From Gilliamella sp. ESL0405 (GTDB lineage: Bacteria > Pseudomonadota > Gammaproteobacteria > Enterobacterales > Orbaceae), in NCBI RefSeq assembly GCF_019469205.1, contig NZ_CP048265.1:992001-1056000 (forward strand): a DNA stretch of 64,000 bases. The letters run 5' to 3'. The translations under genes and the position numbers were made by a program. Positions within the stretch are counted from its first letter, which is position 1, and the number at the start of each line of letters is the position of its first letter. Under the pieces are notes generated by a model, which was not told where the DNA came from, made no database searches, and saw only the letters and a program-made list of their open reading frames with translations. This document shows positions 38,382-46,862 of this stretch, piece by piece.

Positions 38382-40511
38382 ATGTATATATCGAAAGTAA
38401 GTTTAGTCAATTATAGAAATTTTAAAAATGCTAAGGTGATTTTAAATAAAGGAATTAATACCATAATTGGTGAAAATGCATCAGGTAAAACGAATTTATT
38501 TAGAGCTATACGATTACTATTGGATGATTCGCTATTATCTTCAGCTTATAAATTAAATGAAAATGATTTCAATAGAGAATTAGGAAATGATTGGCGTGGG
38601 CATTGGATTATTATCAGTATTGAATTTAAGGATGTGAGTAATGATGAAGGTATTCAGGCTTTATTTTCTCATGGTGCTGAAAATATCGACTCTCCAGATA
38701 GAGCAACTTACAATCTATTTTTTAGGCCTAATAAAAGTATTAGATATAAATTATCAAAGTTGCAAGAAGGTGATCAAGATTCACTTAAAGAATTATTAAA
38801 TAATATATCAGTCGAAAATGACTATGAAGTATATTTTACGGGCAGAAGCACTGTCGATTTTAATGATCCAGAAACCTATCTAGAACTAGTTGGTGACTTT
38901 TATAATGTGATTTTTCCCGAACACATTGATGACTCGAAATTTGGCGCTAAGATTCCACATCAACTGTCTATCTCTAAGGATTTATCTTTTACATTTATTC
39001 AAGCATTAAGAGATGTAGTTAGTGATTTTCATAGTAATAAAAATAATCCATTATTAACTTTAATGAAGCATCAAAGTGAGAAATTAGATACGTCTGTATA
39101 TGTTCCAATCAGTGGGAAAATACAAGAGTTAAATCAAGAAATTGAAGCGTTAGAGAAGGTTAAAGAAGTTAGAGAAGATATCAAATCTACACTATTAGAT
39201 ACTACAGGAGTAACTTATACCCCCAAATCTTTATCAATTAAATCAGGTATTTCAGATGAAGCAGAGAAGATGTTACAGTCTTTAAAATTGTATATTGGTG
39301 AGACATCTGAGGATTTTGAAGGTGGAATTCACGAATTAAGCCTAGGTGGAGCTAACCTGATATTTTTGACTTTGAAGCTACTAGAATTTAAATATCAGAG
39401 AGCCAAAGAGACTTTGGCTAATTTTTTGATAATAGAAGAGCCTGAAGCACATATTCATAACCATATACAAAAAACACTTTTTGACCGTATTAATTATTCC
39501 GATACCCAAATTATTTATTCAACACATTCAACACAAATATCAGAAGTGAGCAATGTGAAGAATATGAATATATTGTCTAGAAAGGGTGTTTCAACAGAGA
39601 TATATCAACCATCACATAAATTAGAAGATAAAAATATTACTCAGATTCAAAGATATCTAGATATAGTCCGTTCCAATTTATTGTTTGCTAAAGGAGTTAT
39701 TTTAGTAGAGGGAGATGCAGAAGAGATCATTATCCCTATTTTAGTAAAACAAGTTTTTGGTATTAGTTTAGATGAGCTAGGAATTAGTTTAATCAATATT
39801 GGTAGTACAGGGTTTCAAAATGTAGCTCAGTTATTTCACAATGATCGTATTCAAAGAAAGTGTGCAATTATAACCGATTTAGATGCAGCTATTTGTGATG
39901 TCAATATTATTGAAGATGATAGCGATAAAAAGAAAAAATATAAAAATAGGGTAAAGCGCTCAGCAAAGAAAGGTATCGAGCGTAAAAAAAAATTAGATGC
40001 TTTTATTAATGGTAATCATTGGTTGAGAGCTTATTATGCGGAACATACTTTTGAGGTGGATTTTACTAAAGCAAGCGAGTTAAATAAAAAGGCAATATCT
40101 GGTTTGGTTGAGCAAATTTATACTGATGAAGATACAAAACAATTGTCTCTAACGGAAATTACCTCAGGTAAAATAGCTGTCTATGGAAAAAGAGTTCTAA
40201 CCATGGCAAATCAAGTTGGTAAAGGATGGTTTGCAATTATGGTAGGAGGAATAATAGACTATAGAACTATAATTCCAAATTATATATTAGATGCTGTAGT
40301 CTTTGCTAAAGATGAATATTCACCAAAAGTGATAGCACAAATAATTCGATATAGATTAAAGCAATTAGAGATATCCGAGAACGATATTAACAATCTGCTG
40401 ACAGCGTATCTTGAGGATAATAATTTGAAAAAGATAATTCATAAGTTAAAGATTACTATTCCAGAGGATCAGTTGATTAATTTTTTCGAGAAGATAAATA
40501 AAAATGTTTAG
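38382..40511 (+). CDS. gajA: OLD-family ATPase/TOPRIM nuclease, Gabija GajA-like
   Basis: An overcoming-lysogenisation-defect (OLD) class 2 protein: an ABC-type ATPase that controls a TOPRIM DNA nuclease. Over 709 aa one sees Walker A GENASGKTN (30-38), a coiled-coil-like insert around 230-275, the ABC signature LSLGGAN (319-325), Walker B FLIIEEPEAH (348-357), the H-loop THS (381-383), then TOPRIM acidic residues Glu443 in LVEGDAEE and Asp499/Asp501 in ITDLDA. It is directly linked to a UvrD-like helicase by an 8-base overlap, the arrangement of Gabija anti-phage systems, where GajA cleaves DNA when nucleotide levels fall. It is longer than the founding GajA (about 580 aa). Confidence 0.88.
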   Translation: MYISKVSLVNYRNFKNAKVILNKGINTIIGENASGKTNLFRAIRLLLDDSLLSSAYKLNENDFNRELGNDWRGHWIIISIEFKDVSNDEGIQALFSHGAENIDSPDRATYNLFFRPNKSIRYKLSKLQEGDQDSLKELLNNISVENDYEVYFTGRSTVDFNDPETYLELVGDFYNVIFPEHIDDSKFGAKIPHQLSISKDLSFTFIQALRDVVSDFHSNKNNPLLTLMKHQSEKLDTSVYVPISGKIQELNQEIEALEKVKEVREDIKSTLLDTTGVTYTPKSLSIKSGISDEAEKMLQSLKLYIGETSEDFEGGIHELSLGGANLIFLTLKLLEFKYQRAKETLANFLIIEEPEAHIHNHIQKTLFDRINYSDTQIIYSTHSTQISEVSNVKNMNILSRKGVSTEIYQPSHKLEDKNITQIQRYLDIVRSNLLFAKGVILVEGDAEEIIIPILVKQVFGISLDELGISLINIGSTGFQNVAQLFHNDRIQRKCAIITDLDAAICDVNIIEDDSDKKKKYKNRVKRSAKKGIERKKKLDAFINGNHWLRAYYAEHTFEVDFTKASELNKKAISGLVEQIYTDEDTKQLSLTEITSGKIAVYGKRVLTMANQVGKGWFAIMVGGIIDYRTIIPNYILDAVVFAKDEYSPKVIAQIIRYRLKQLEISENDINNLLTAYLEDNNLKKIIHKLKITIPEDQLINFFEKINKNV

Positions 40512-42318
40512 TTGGAGCCAAGATGAATTAATACAGGAGCAATCGAATGCTATTTTAAGTGATCAGAACGTTCTTTTGGTGGCCTGCCCAGGGAGTGGAA
40601 AAACAAGAACACTAACCTATAAAATTGCTCTTGAACTGAGTAAATTAGATTCAGAAAAGAAATTTATTATTGCAATTACTTATACCAATAATGCAGCAGA
40701 TGAAATTAGAGATAGAATTGAACTGCTAGGAGTTGATACTCAGCAACTTTGGATTGGAACAATACATGCATTTTGTTTGGAATGGATCTTACGACCATAT
40801 CATCAATATTTACCAGATTTAAAATATGGGTTCAGTGTTATAAATTCTTATGAATCTGAAAAAATCTTAACAGATTTATGTAGCACATATACCTCTGAAA
40901 AACTTAAGATAACTTATTGGGATTGTGGTTATATAGCAACTACATCAGGCGATAAACTTATGTGCTCAAACACACGAAAGCACGATGTATTGAATAAAAT
41001 ATACGAAGACTATTTCAATATTCTTGAAAAGAGCAAGCAGATTGATTTTGAACAAATATTGAAGTTTTCTTATAAGTTATTAGAGCAAGAACCTAAAATT
41101 CTTATGATATTAAATAAGCTTTTCTCATACATTTTAGTTGATGAGTATCAAGATACTAAAGATATTCAATATCATATTTTAGCCCTAATTATAAAATCAG
41201 ATCCAAAACAAACAAAAATATTTATTGTTGGAGATCCCAATTAGGCTATTTATGGCGGTTTAGGTGGGATATGTAAAAGTAAAAGAGAGTTAGATATATT
41301 GTTTAATATTAATTTTCAAGAACTTAGTTTAACTATGAACTTTCGTTCTTCTTCACGGATTGTGAATTATTTTGAAAATTATAAAATTTCTTCAAATACA
41401 ATTTGTGCAGCAGGAATTCATAGAGACTACCCGAGCTTAATTACTTACAATAAATCAGTCAAGCTAGATAATTTATTAGATGAAGTAGAAAGACTGATTT
41501 TATTAAATATTAATGAAAAGAAAATCTTACCTACAGAGATTTGTATTGCTGCTCCACAATGGGTATGTGTTTCAGCTCTAACCCGAAAATTAATAGCGAA
41601 AATGCCTGACTATAGTTTTAATGGACCAGGAATAGCCCCATTTTCTAGAGATATTGAAAATTTTTGGTACAAGTTAACAAAAATTTTTTTAACAGAACCA
41701 TCCCCTGATATGTATCTGAAGCGTTTAAGATGGTCTAAAGAAATACTTGAGCAGTTAAATCTACATGGGATGCATATTGTAGATTTAACCCCAAAGCAAT
41801 TACTTAAGGTTTGTAATTCACTAGACATAGTTGAGACTAGAGGAATAAGCTTTTTGGAGAGAAGTTTTAAACAATTTTGTTTAAGGTTAGGCTTGAATAT
41901 TAGTGTATTCCCAATTTTGTTGGAGCAACAAGAAGCATTTATTAAAAGTGCTTATAATAGATTGGATAAATTGCGTAATGAAGGCATTACAGATGCTGAT
42001 ACAACATATAATTTTAAAAAAATATTTAGACAAAAAGATGGGATTACAGTTTCTACGATACATGGAATAAAAGGTGAGGAGTATGATGTTGTTATTGCTA
42101 TAGCTCTTTTAAATGATTATGTACCGCATTTTGCTGATCATGATTCACTAAAAGAGGAAAATGCAAAAAAGATACTCTATGTGCTTTCATCTAGAGCAAG
42201 AAAAAATTTACATTTAATTTCAGAAAGAATGAGAAGCCCTAATTGCAAGTATGCTCCAAATGGTAAATCTCCCACGCCTCAACTAGAGAATTACGCTTTT
42301 GAATATGATGAATTTTAA
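40504..42318 (+). pseudogene. gajB: UvrD/PcrA-type helicase, Gabija GajB-like, interrupted by an in-frame amber codon
   Basis: An SF1A helicase of about 604 codons. Motif I CPGSGKT is at 28-34, Ia AITYTNNAADEI at 57-68, II LVDEYQDT at 211-218. Motif III should read GDPxQAIYG, but codon 247 is TAG (41242-41244) where Gln (CAG) is expected. The same frame then continues AIYGGLGGICKS, NFRSSSRIV (motif IV), STIHGIKGEEYDVV (motif V) and LYVLSSRARKN (motif VI) to a normal stop at 42318. Without readthrough a 246-aa fragment with only part of domain 1A results. A TTG at 41299 could restart the second half, but no good ribosome-binding site is apparent. Confidence 0.88.
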
Positions 42319-42458
42319 TGGTCTGATATTCATATATTTGTTTTATTTCTATAATCTATATTCGAAGTAAATTCTTGTATGATACTTTATTGAGTGCTAA
42401 ATTCTTTAGATCATGTAGTTACATGATCTAGAGTTGCAAACTTCATTGTCCGTCCACA
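42319..42458. other. Intergenic stretch after gajB
   Basis: About 140 AT-rich bases. An imperfect inverted repeat CATGTAGTTACATG (42414-42427) is the only structure seen; it could end the gajB message but no T run follows. Confidence 0.4.
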
Positions 42459-42630
42459 TTAAAAACTAGAGATTAAACAATGATAAATATATTGTGGTTG
42501 GAGATAATTCTTATCTTCACAACGATAGTAGGTAATACCATGAATTCGTACAACATCATCTCGTTTTGACTTTTTACCATGATGTCATGCAAATTGTACA
42601 ATACTACACAAATAAGTTCCATTTATTCAT
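42459..42630 (-). pseudogene. Decayed second gene of a coupled pair at the island's right edge
   Basis: An ATG at 42630 overlaps the end of the upstream minus-strand frame (ATGAATAA), a layout typical of translational coupling. The frame reads MNKWNLFV and then hits a stop; shifting frame, it resumes with HHGKKSKRDDVVRIHGITYY and runs to LISSF and a stop at 42459. The composition is protein-like. I take it as a gene broken by at least one stop and one frameshift. Its family is not recognisable. Confidence 0.4.
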
Positions 42631-42925
42631 CTTCGGTTAAGTTTGGCTTTTTGTAGAGTTCAATTAACCATTGAGAATAGCGTTTTTTTAGTTGCTTCGC
42701 TTTCATCTGCTGAATCATTTCTCGATCAATATCTAATTCTCGGTTGTAATCTAATTTCATATGGTTAATAAAGCCTGTAATTGCAGCCATTTTCCCTGAT
42801 TTCATTGTGAAATAGTTGGTTAACTGTTCTTGCGTTGGAAAATGTATCATGTTGTTTGAGCTAATTAAATCAATTGCAGGTTGTAAGGTCAGTCGAAGAC
42901 CGCTTTGAGTGGTGCTGCGAGGGGG
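42623..42925 (-). pseudogene. Truncated gene fragment, possibly from a site-specific recombinase
   Basis: An open frame of 100 codons without a plausible start upstream; the first ATG gives 75 aa (MIHFPTQEQLTNYFTMKSGK onward). A frame before the ATG (STTQSGLRLTLQPAIDLIS) also looks coding, so the 5' end has been lost at the hairpin boundary. The pattern PTQEQLTNYF-x4-GK-x-AAITGFINHM, followed by a basic helix, recalls the N-terminal part of some island-borne tyrosine recombinases. This is a memory-based guess. It is translationally linked to the decayed frame downstream. Confidence 0.4.
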
Positions 42926-42927
42926 TT

Positions 42928-42959
42928 ATTAGGGGGATTTCGCAAAAAATCCCCCTAAT
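42928..42959. repeat. Strong inverted repeat (13-bp stem) at the island's right edge
   Basis: ATTAGGGGGATTT (42928-42940) pairs perfectly with AAATCCCCCTAAT (42947-42959) around a 6-base loop. It coincides with the loss of the reading frame of the adjacent fragment. It could be a terminator, or the edge of a mobile element. Confidence 0.75.
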
Positions 42960-43009
42960 TCGGACGCAGACACCGGAATGAAAATATCAATCAATTAACA
43001 GCGTCCGAA
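42959..43009. repeat. Second inverted repeat, 9-bp arms with a 33-base loop
   Basis: TTCGGACGC (42959-42967) and GCGTCCGAA (43001-43009) are perfect inverted copies. It abuts the 13-bp hairpin. Together these make an 82-base structured region between the gene fragment and the right-hand repeats. Its function is unknown. Confidence 0.65.
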
Positions 43010-43052
43010 ACCTGCATACCAAAAACTCGAAACTTTCAGCGAAAGTAAAATC

Positions 43053-43200
43053 TTGTCAAGAAGTTTCAGAAAACATAGGTGTTTAAGCAAAAAACACAAA
43101 TTTTTGTCAAGATCCTTCTGAAAACACCTACATTTAAGTATAAAAAAAATTTTAAGATATTTTCAAAATATCCCCATTATTTACAAGGAACTTAAAAAAT
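43053..43200. repeat. Right-hand copies of the island-flanking repeat
   Basis: A short unit begins at 43053 (TTGTCAAGAAGTTTCAGA) and a fuller one at 43104 (TTGTCAAGATCCTTCTGAA), in the same orientation as the left-hand array. The second includes the palindrome GATATTTTCAAAATATC (43156-43172) and CTTAAAAAAT at its end, where it meets the PTS EIID stop codon. Read on the minus strand, that palindrome is followed by a T run, so this copy also serves as a likely terminator of the PTS operon. Confidence 0.8.
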
Positions 43201-44019
43201 CCCCAACACCACCCCAACAGTGGTAATCGCTGTTAAAATAAGAATAACTTTCGTTGCGCTAAGCTGTTTTGCCGACACCAACCACCAAGCAATAAGCACC
43301 ATTGACAGCGGTAATATTTTCGGGAAGATATCATCAAGCACACTTTGCAATGATCGCATCGACTCACCCATCGGGATTTCCAGCGTAGAGTTAAGTACAA
43401 TATTACCGGCGGCCAGCCCGCCTACCACCATAATGCCAAGTATATTAAAGGCATCGGTAATGCGTTTAACATTATCCCCGATAATATTATCGATCGCGTT
43501 AACGCCTAGCTTATACCCATAAAAGAAACTTAAATAAGAGATAAGCGGACCTAAAATCCCATAAGCGAGAATATAAAATAGAGGTCCAATCGGATTGCCA
43601 TTTGCTGCCATACCCATAGCAATCGATAATAGAATCGGCACAATAATGCCTTGAATAAGCGAATCACCGATACCGGCTAATGGCCCCATAAGGGTGGCTT
43701 TGATATTGATCGGTAGCTCTTCGGGGACATTTTTGCCTAAGGCTATCTCTTCTTCCATAGAAGCGACAATACCATTAATGATCTGCCCGGTTTGCGGTTC
43801 GGTGTTATAAAACATTGAATGCCGAATATATAACCGCCGTTTCGCTTCCGGATCGTCTTTGTAATATTTTTCAGCAAAGGGAATATAAGAAAATGCCCAG
43901 GCATGCGCCTGTAACTTTTCATAACTCATTGAGGATAAATGGGTAAATCCCCAGCGGTACCAAATTTGGCGTAACTCTTTTTTTGTCAATCTTGATTGAT
44001 TGTTAATGACTTTATCCAT
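43192..44019 (-). CDS. PTS system mannose-family EIID component
   Basis: Integral membrane subunit that with EIIC forms the sugar channel of a mannose-type phosphotransferase system. The 275-aa product starts with the EIID-typical LTKKELRQIWYRWGFTHLSSMSYE. It has the GIVASMEEEIALGKNVPEELP block and the GPLAGIGDSLIQGIIVPILLSI signature (split here by ordinary residues), and several C-terminal helices. It is the last gene of EIIA-EIIB-EIIC-EIID on the minus strand, 14 bases after EIIC. Substrate cannot be told from this subunit. Confidence 0.93.
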   Translation of the reverse strand: MDKVINNQSRLTKKELRQIWYRWGFTHLSSMSYEKLQAHAWAFSYIPFAEKYYKDDPEAKRRLYIRHSMFYNTEPQTGQIINGIVASMEEEIALGKNVPEELPINIKATLMGPLAGIGDSLIQGIIVPILLSIAMGMAANGNPIGPLFYILAYGILGPLISYLSFFYGYKLGVNAIDNIIGDNVKRITDAFNILGIMVVGGLAAGNIVLNSTLEIPMGESMRSLQSVLDDIFPKILPLSMVLIAWWLVSAKQLSATKVILILTAITTVGVVLGIF

Positions 44020-44033
44020 TAGTACAACTCCTA

Positions 44034-44864
44034 TTAAAACAGATCATCATCTTCAAATATGTCTGAATTTGTATCATTTGCTGGGTTATTATTGGCAACC
44101 GCTGGCTTGTTAGTTGCCATGTAATACAGGTAAGCGACCAAAGCGGAAATAAACACCAATGCGATCATGCTTAAGCCTGCAAACGCCAGTAACACAAAAC
44201 CGGCAAAGAAGAAAATTAACTGAATTTTAGATTTAATGACGATATTCATCAGCATCGCAATGCCCAGCGCCGGCAATACGCCACCTAAAACTGAGATGAT
44301 TTTGGTGATAACTTCCGGTACATGACTTAATAACCAGTCAACTAAACCCGAACCGTAAAAAATAGCTAAAAATATCGGCACGGCTCGAATCAAAAAGGTG
44401 GTAATTTGCGGATAGATAAGATGATTTAGCACAATACCTCGAGGATTATTGTTTTGTGCTGCTTGTTGCGCTTTGTTGTTCCAAAACGAATAAAGCGCCA
44501 TGCGGGTATTATAAAATATCAAACCAAAAGTCTGTCCGATAAGTACCGATAATGTGACGGCAACCGCCGGCTCTTTCGTGGTGGCTAACGCTAAACCAAT
44601 ACCGCCATAAGCGGCGTAGGTAATTTCACTGTTGGTGGCGCCGCCGGTGGATAGATTAGCAATAAACACCGCCTGCACCGCTAAGCCACACGCCACCCCA
44701 GATTGAATATCCCCAAAGGCAAAGCCAACAAGTAAGCCGGCAACCAGTGGTCTACCTACCACATAAAAGCCACCGGACATCCCAAAAAGCCATGGGGATT
44801 CAATGGCGCCTAAGTAGCAAAAAATGGCGGTTAGTAGGGCAGGAATAAAAAGTATCGTTTCCAT
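44034..44864 (-). CDS. PTS system mannose-family EIIC component
   Basis: A 276-aa membrane protein of the PTS EIIC (mannose/sorbose) family. It shows GRPLVAGLLVGFAFGDIQSG, with typical helix breaks, and GGATNSEITYAAYGGIGLA. The acidic tail (DTNSDIFEDDDLF) is cytoplasmic and unusual in length, and resembles the acidic end of the EIIA protein of the same operon (DSDDSLDF). It is followed by EIID after 14 bases. Confidence 0.92.
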   Translation of the reverse strand: METILFIPALLTAIFCYLGAIESPWLFGMSGGFYVVGRPLVAGLLVGFAFGDIQSGVACGLAVQAVFIANLSTGGATNSEITYAAYGGIGLALATTKEPAVAVTLSVLIGQTFGLIFYNTRMALYSFWNNKAQQAAQNNNPRGIVLNHLIYPQITTFLIRAVPIFLAIFYGSGLVDWLLSHVPEVITKIISVLGGVLPALGIAMLMNIVIKSKIQLIFFFAGFVLLAFAGLSMIALVFISALVAYLYYMATNKPAVANNNPANDTNSDIFEDDDLF

Positions 44865-44888
44865 GATGTTTTCCTCTTAAATGGAGCC

Positions 44889-45380
44889 TCATAAGGTGTC
44901 ATATCGTTTTTTCATCACCGACCAGCTTTTCGGTTCGTCATCCGGTAACAGTTGAAATTCGAGCGTGATACCGTGGCTTTCCAGATAGTCAAAAGCTTGG
45001 TAGTCATTTTGATCAATAGCAACCGTTCGACCGAGTACCTTAGCGCCGGCTCGAGTATTCATACAGCCGATATTGAGTGTGGGATTGAGTTTTGCACCTG
45101 CTTTAAGGAGTTTTTCAAACGTTTGCGGCGAATCGCTGATTAGAAAAAAATTTTTCGTTGATTCCATGCCTTGCTGAATCTTATCAACCCCTTGGGCGAC
45201 GGTATAAATACCAATTTTCAAATTACCGGCAGCGGCTTTTAATACCCTTTTGCGTAACTCATCGGCGGCAATATTGTCACCTACAACCAGTATGCCGTCG
45301 ACCGGTCTCACTTTAGTCCAACGTGTCATAATTTGACCATGAATAACACGATCATCGACTCGGGTTAATGTAATTGTCAT
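44889..45380 (-). CDS. PTS system mannose-family EIIB component
   Basis: Cytoplasmic phosphocarrier that passes phosphate from EIIA to the incoming sugar. The 163-aa product has the phosphorylated His14 in RVDDRVIHGQIMTRW. It also has the usual NIGCMNTRAGAKVLGRTV segment near the middle. Here it is separate from EIIA, as in sorbose, fructose or N-acetylgalactosamine-type systems, whereas E. coli ManX fuses the two. Confidence 0.94.
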   Translation of the reverse strand: MTITLTRVDDRVIHGQIMTRWTKVRPVDGILVVGDNIAADELRKRVLKAAAGNLKIGIYTVAQGVDKIQQGMESTKNFFLISDSPQTFEKLLKAGAKLNPTLNIGCMNTRAGAKVLGRTVAIDQNDYQAFDYLESHGITLEFQLLPDDEPKSWSVMKKRYDTL

Positions 45381-45407
45381 CGCTGTAAACTCCTATCTGA
45401 TTACCTA

Positions 45408-45830
45408 TTAAAAATCTAAACTGTCATCACTATCGATTGCCGTTTTAGCAAGTGTTACCGCACTTTGTGCTACCTCGACAATCGATTGAACTGCCGCTTG
45501 AATATCGCCAGCCTCTTCTAACGCTGTCCCTGCCTGAATCAACATCGGTAAATTCAAACCGGCAATAAGAAACACCCGATCCGGATGAGCTAATGCATAA
45601 CGTAACGTTTCGTTATAGGGCGTACCGCCTACGATGTCACTTAAAACGATAACCCCATTTTGCTCCGTTAATAATTGGTCTAGGGTTTGGGTTAATCTTG
45701 CCGAAAAATCACCAATGCCGGATTCATCGAGTTTGACCGCAATAAAACAGGCGCTATCGCCCGCTATCATTTGGTAGCTGGATAAAATCCCTTCGCACAA
45801 ATTTCCGTGTGACGTGACTACTATCTTCAT
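45408..45830 (-). CDS. PTS system mannose-family EIIA component
   Basis: Takes phosphate from HPr. The 140-aa product opens MKIVVTSHGNLCEGILSSYQ with the phosphoryl-accepting His8, and has LSDIVGGTPYNETLRYAL, typical of mannose-family EIIA. GGAGG lies 7 bases before the ATG. It is the first gene of the PTS operon and is divergent from deoC; two candidate regulator sites lie between them. Confidence 0.94.
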   Translation of the reverse strand: MKIVVTSHGNLCEGILSSYQMIAGDSACFIAVKLDESGIGDFSARLTQTLDQLLTEQNGVIVLSDIVGGTPYNETLRYALAHPDRVFLIAGLNLPMLIQAGTALEEAGDIQAAVQSIVEVAQSAVTLAKTAIDSDDSLDF

Positions 45831-45864
45831 TATCGTTCCTCCATTGATTGTACGATCGGTATAA

Positions 45865-45880
45865 ATATATATTTACATAT
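45865..45880. promoter_or_regulatory. Candidate GntR operator on the PTS side
   Basis: ATATATATTTACATAT is an imperfect palindrome (arms ATATATA / TACATAT) 35-50 bases before the EIIA start. It shares TATTTACATATTG with the site before deoC. GntR-family operators often follow GT-N-TA-N-AC, and this fits loosely. Confidence 0.5.
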
Positions 45881-45924
45881 TGAATTTGGCATAACAAATA
45901 GATTATGTTTTATTTGTTTGATTT

Positions 45925-45940
45925 TGGGATGTTTATCACA
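45925..45940. promoter_or_regulatory. Candidate CRP site between the divergent PTS and deoC promoters
   Basis: TGGGA-N6-TCACA differs from the CRP core TGTGA-N6-TCACA at one position. It lies midway between the two operons, where one CRP dimer could activate both. Confidence 0.45.
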
Positions 45941-45958
45941 AATTGGTGGCAATATTGA

Positions 45959-46000
45959 TTGACAAAAGAAAGATTGTTTCTAATATATGTATTTACATAT
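45959..46000 (+). promoter_or_regulatory. deoC promoter with overlapping GntR operator
   Basis: A -35 TTGACA (45959-45964) and a -10 TAATAT (45981-45986), 16 bases apart, face deoC. The palindrome ATATGTATTTACATAT (45985-46000; arms ATATGTA / TACATAT) covers the -10 edge and the start point, a repressor-type position. Confidence 0.6.
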
Positions 46001-46024
46001 TGGAATTGAAGGATCATAAAAAAC

Positions 46025-46747
46025 ATGAAAAAATATTCTTTAGCGCAGTTAAGCCGATTAATCGATCACACCAATTTAAAAGCCGATGCCACACCAACAA
46101 TGATGGAAAAACTTTGCCTTGAAGCAAAAAACTATCATTTTAAAATGGTGGCAATTAATCAAGTACAGTCAAAGCTTTGTGCCAGTTTGTTGCAGGGCAG
46201 TGATGTCGGTATCGGGGCGGCAATTGCTTTTCCTTTGGGGCAAACGACAATTGAAGCAAAATGTTTTGAAACCCAAAATGCCATTGATAATGGAGCTACC
46301 GAAATTGACTATGTGATTAATCTTACTCAATTGAAAATCGGTAATTTAGCTTATATTGAAGATGAAATGTCGCAAATTGTAGCGATTTGTCGCAAACATC
46401 AAGTTATTTCAAAAGTGATTTTTGAAAATTGCTACTTAACCGATGCCGAAAAAATTGCCCTGTGCCAGATTGCGGTTAAAGTAAAACCGGATTTTATTAA
46501 AACCTCAACCGGTTTTGCCCCAACCGGTGCAACGGTTGAAGATGTGAAACTGATGAAACAGCATGCCGGGGATACAGTCAAAGTAAAAGCTGCCGGTGGA
46601 ATTCGGGATGCCAATACGTTTATTAAAATGCTGGAGGCTGGGGCGGAGCGAATTGGGACCAGTTCCGGCATCGCCATTATTGAAGCTGTCAAACAAACAT
46701 TGCTTGACAGTCATCAACAAACGATTGATGTACAGTGCATGAAGTAA
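46025..46747 (+). CDS. deoC: Deoxyribose-phosphate aldolase family protein
   Basis: A class I aldolase of the DeoC family, which normally splits 2-deoxyribose-5-phosphate into acetaldehyde and glyceraldehyde-3-phosphate. The 240-aa product has the Schiff-base Lys159 in FIKTSTGF, the second Lys188 in [11 protein letters not shown], and Asp95 in EIDYVIN. The early loop reads VAINQVQS where DeoC proteins usually have VCVxPxxV, so substrate specificity may differ. It is shorter than E. coli DeoC (259). There are no nucleoside-phosphorylase genes around; the setting is a sugar PTS locus. Confidence 0.88.
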   Translation: MKKYSLAQLSRLIDHTNLKADATPTMMEKLCLEAKNYHFKMVAINQVQSKLCASLLQGSDVGIGAAIAFPLGQTTIEAKCFETQNAIDNGATEIDYVINLTQLKIGNLAYIEDEMSQIVAICRKHQVISKVIFENCYLTDAEKIALCQIAVKVKPDFIKTSTGFAPTGATVEDVKLMKQHAGDTVKVKAAGGIRDANTFIKMLEAGAERIGTSSGIAIIEAVKQTLLDSHQQTIDVQCMK

Positions 46748-46756
46748 GCCATTGCA

Positions 46757-46797
46757 AAATATCCTTGATCACCAATCGGTCAAGGATATTTGGTTTT
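46757..46797 (+). terminator. Terminator after deoC
   Basis: A 12-bp stem AAATATCCTTGA / TCAAGGATATTT with an 11-base loop, followed by GGTTTTC. It lies 10 bases after the deoC stop. Confidence 0.8.
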
Positions 46798-46862
46798 CAT
46801 TGATATACTCACTCGACTAATGTGTGATAGCGAATAAAGCAGTACGGCTTTTTGGTTGTGGT

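Noticed and set aside
41242-41244. TAG in gajB as a pyrrolysine or selenocysteine codon
   Set aside because: TAG is not the selenocysteine codon, no pyrrolysine genes are seen, and homologues have Gln here; prfA for RF1 is present.
41299-42318. The second half of gajB as an independent gene
   Set aside because: It stays in the same frame as the first half, continues the helicase motif order, and its first start would be a TTG without a ribosome-binding site.
36027-43200. The flanking repeats as TnsB sites of Tn7-like ends
   Set aside because: The copies on both sides point the same way, while transposon ends should be inverted; no TnsABC genes and no target duplication were found.
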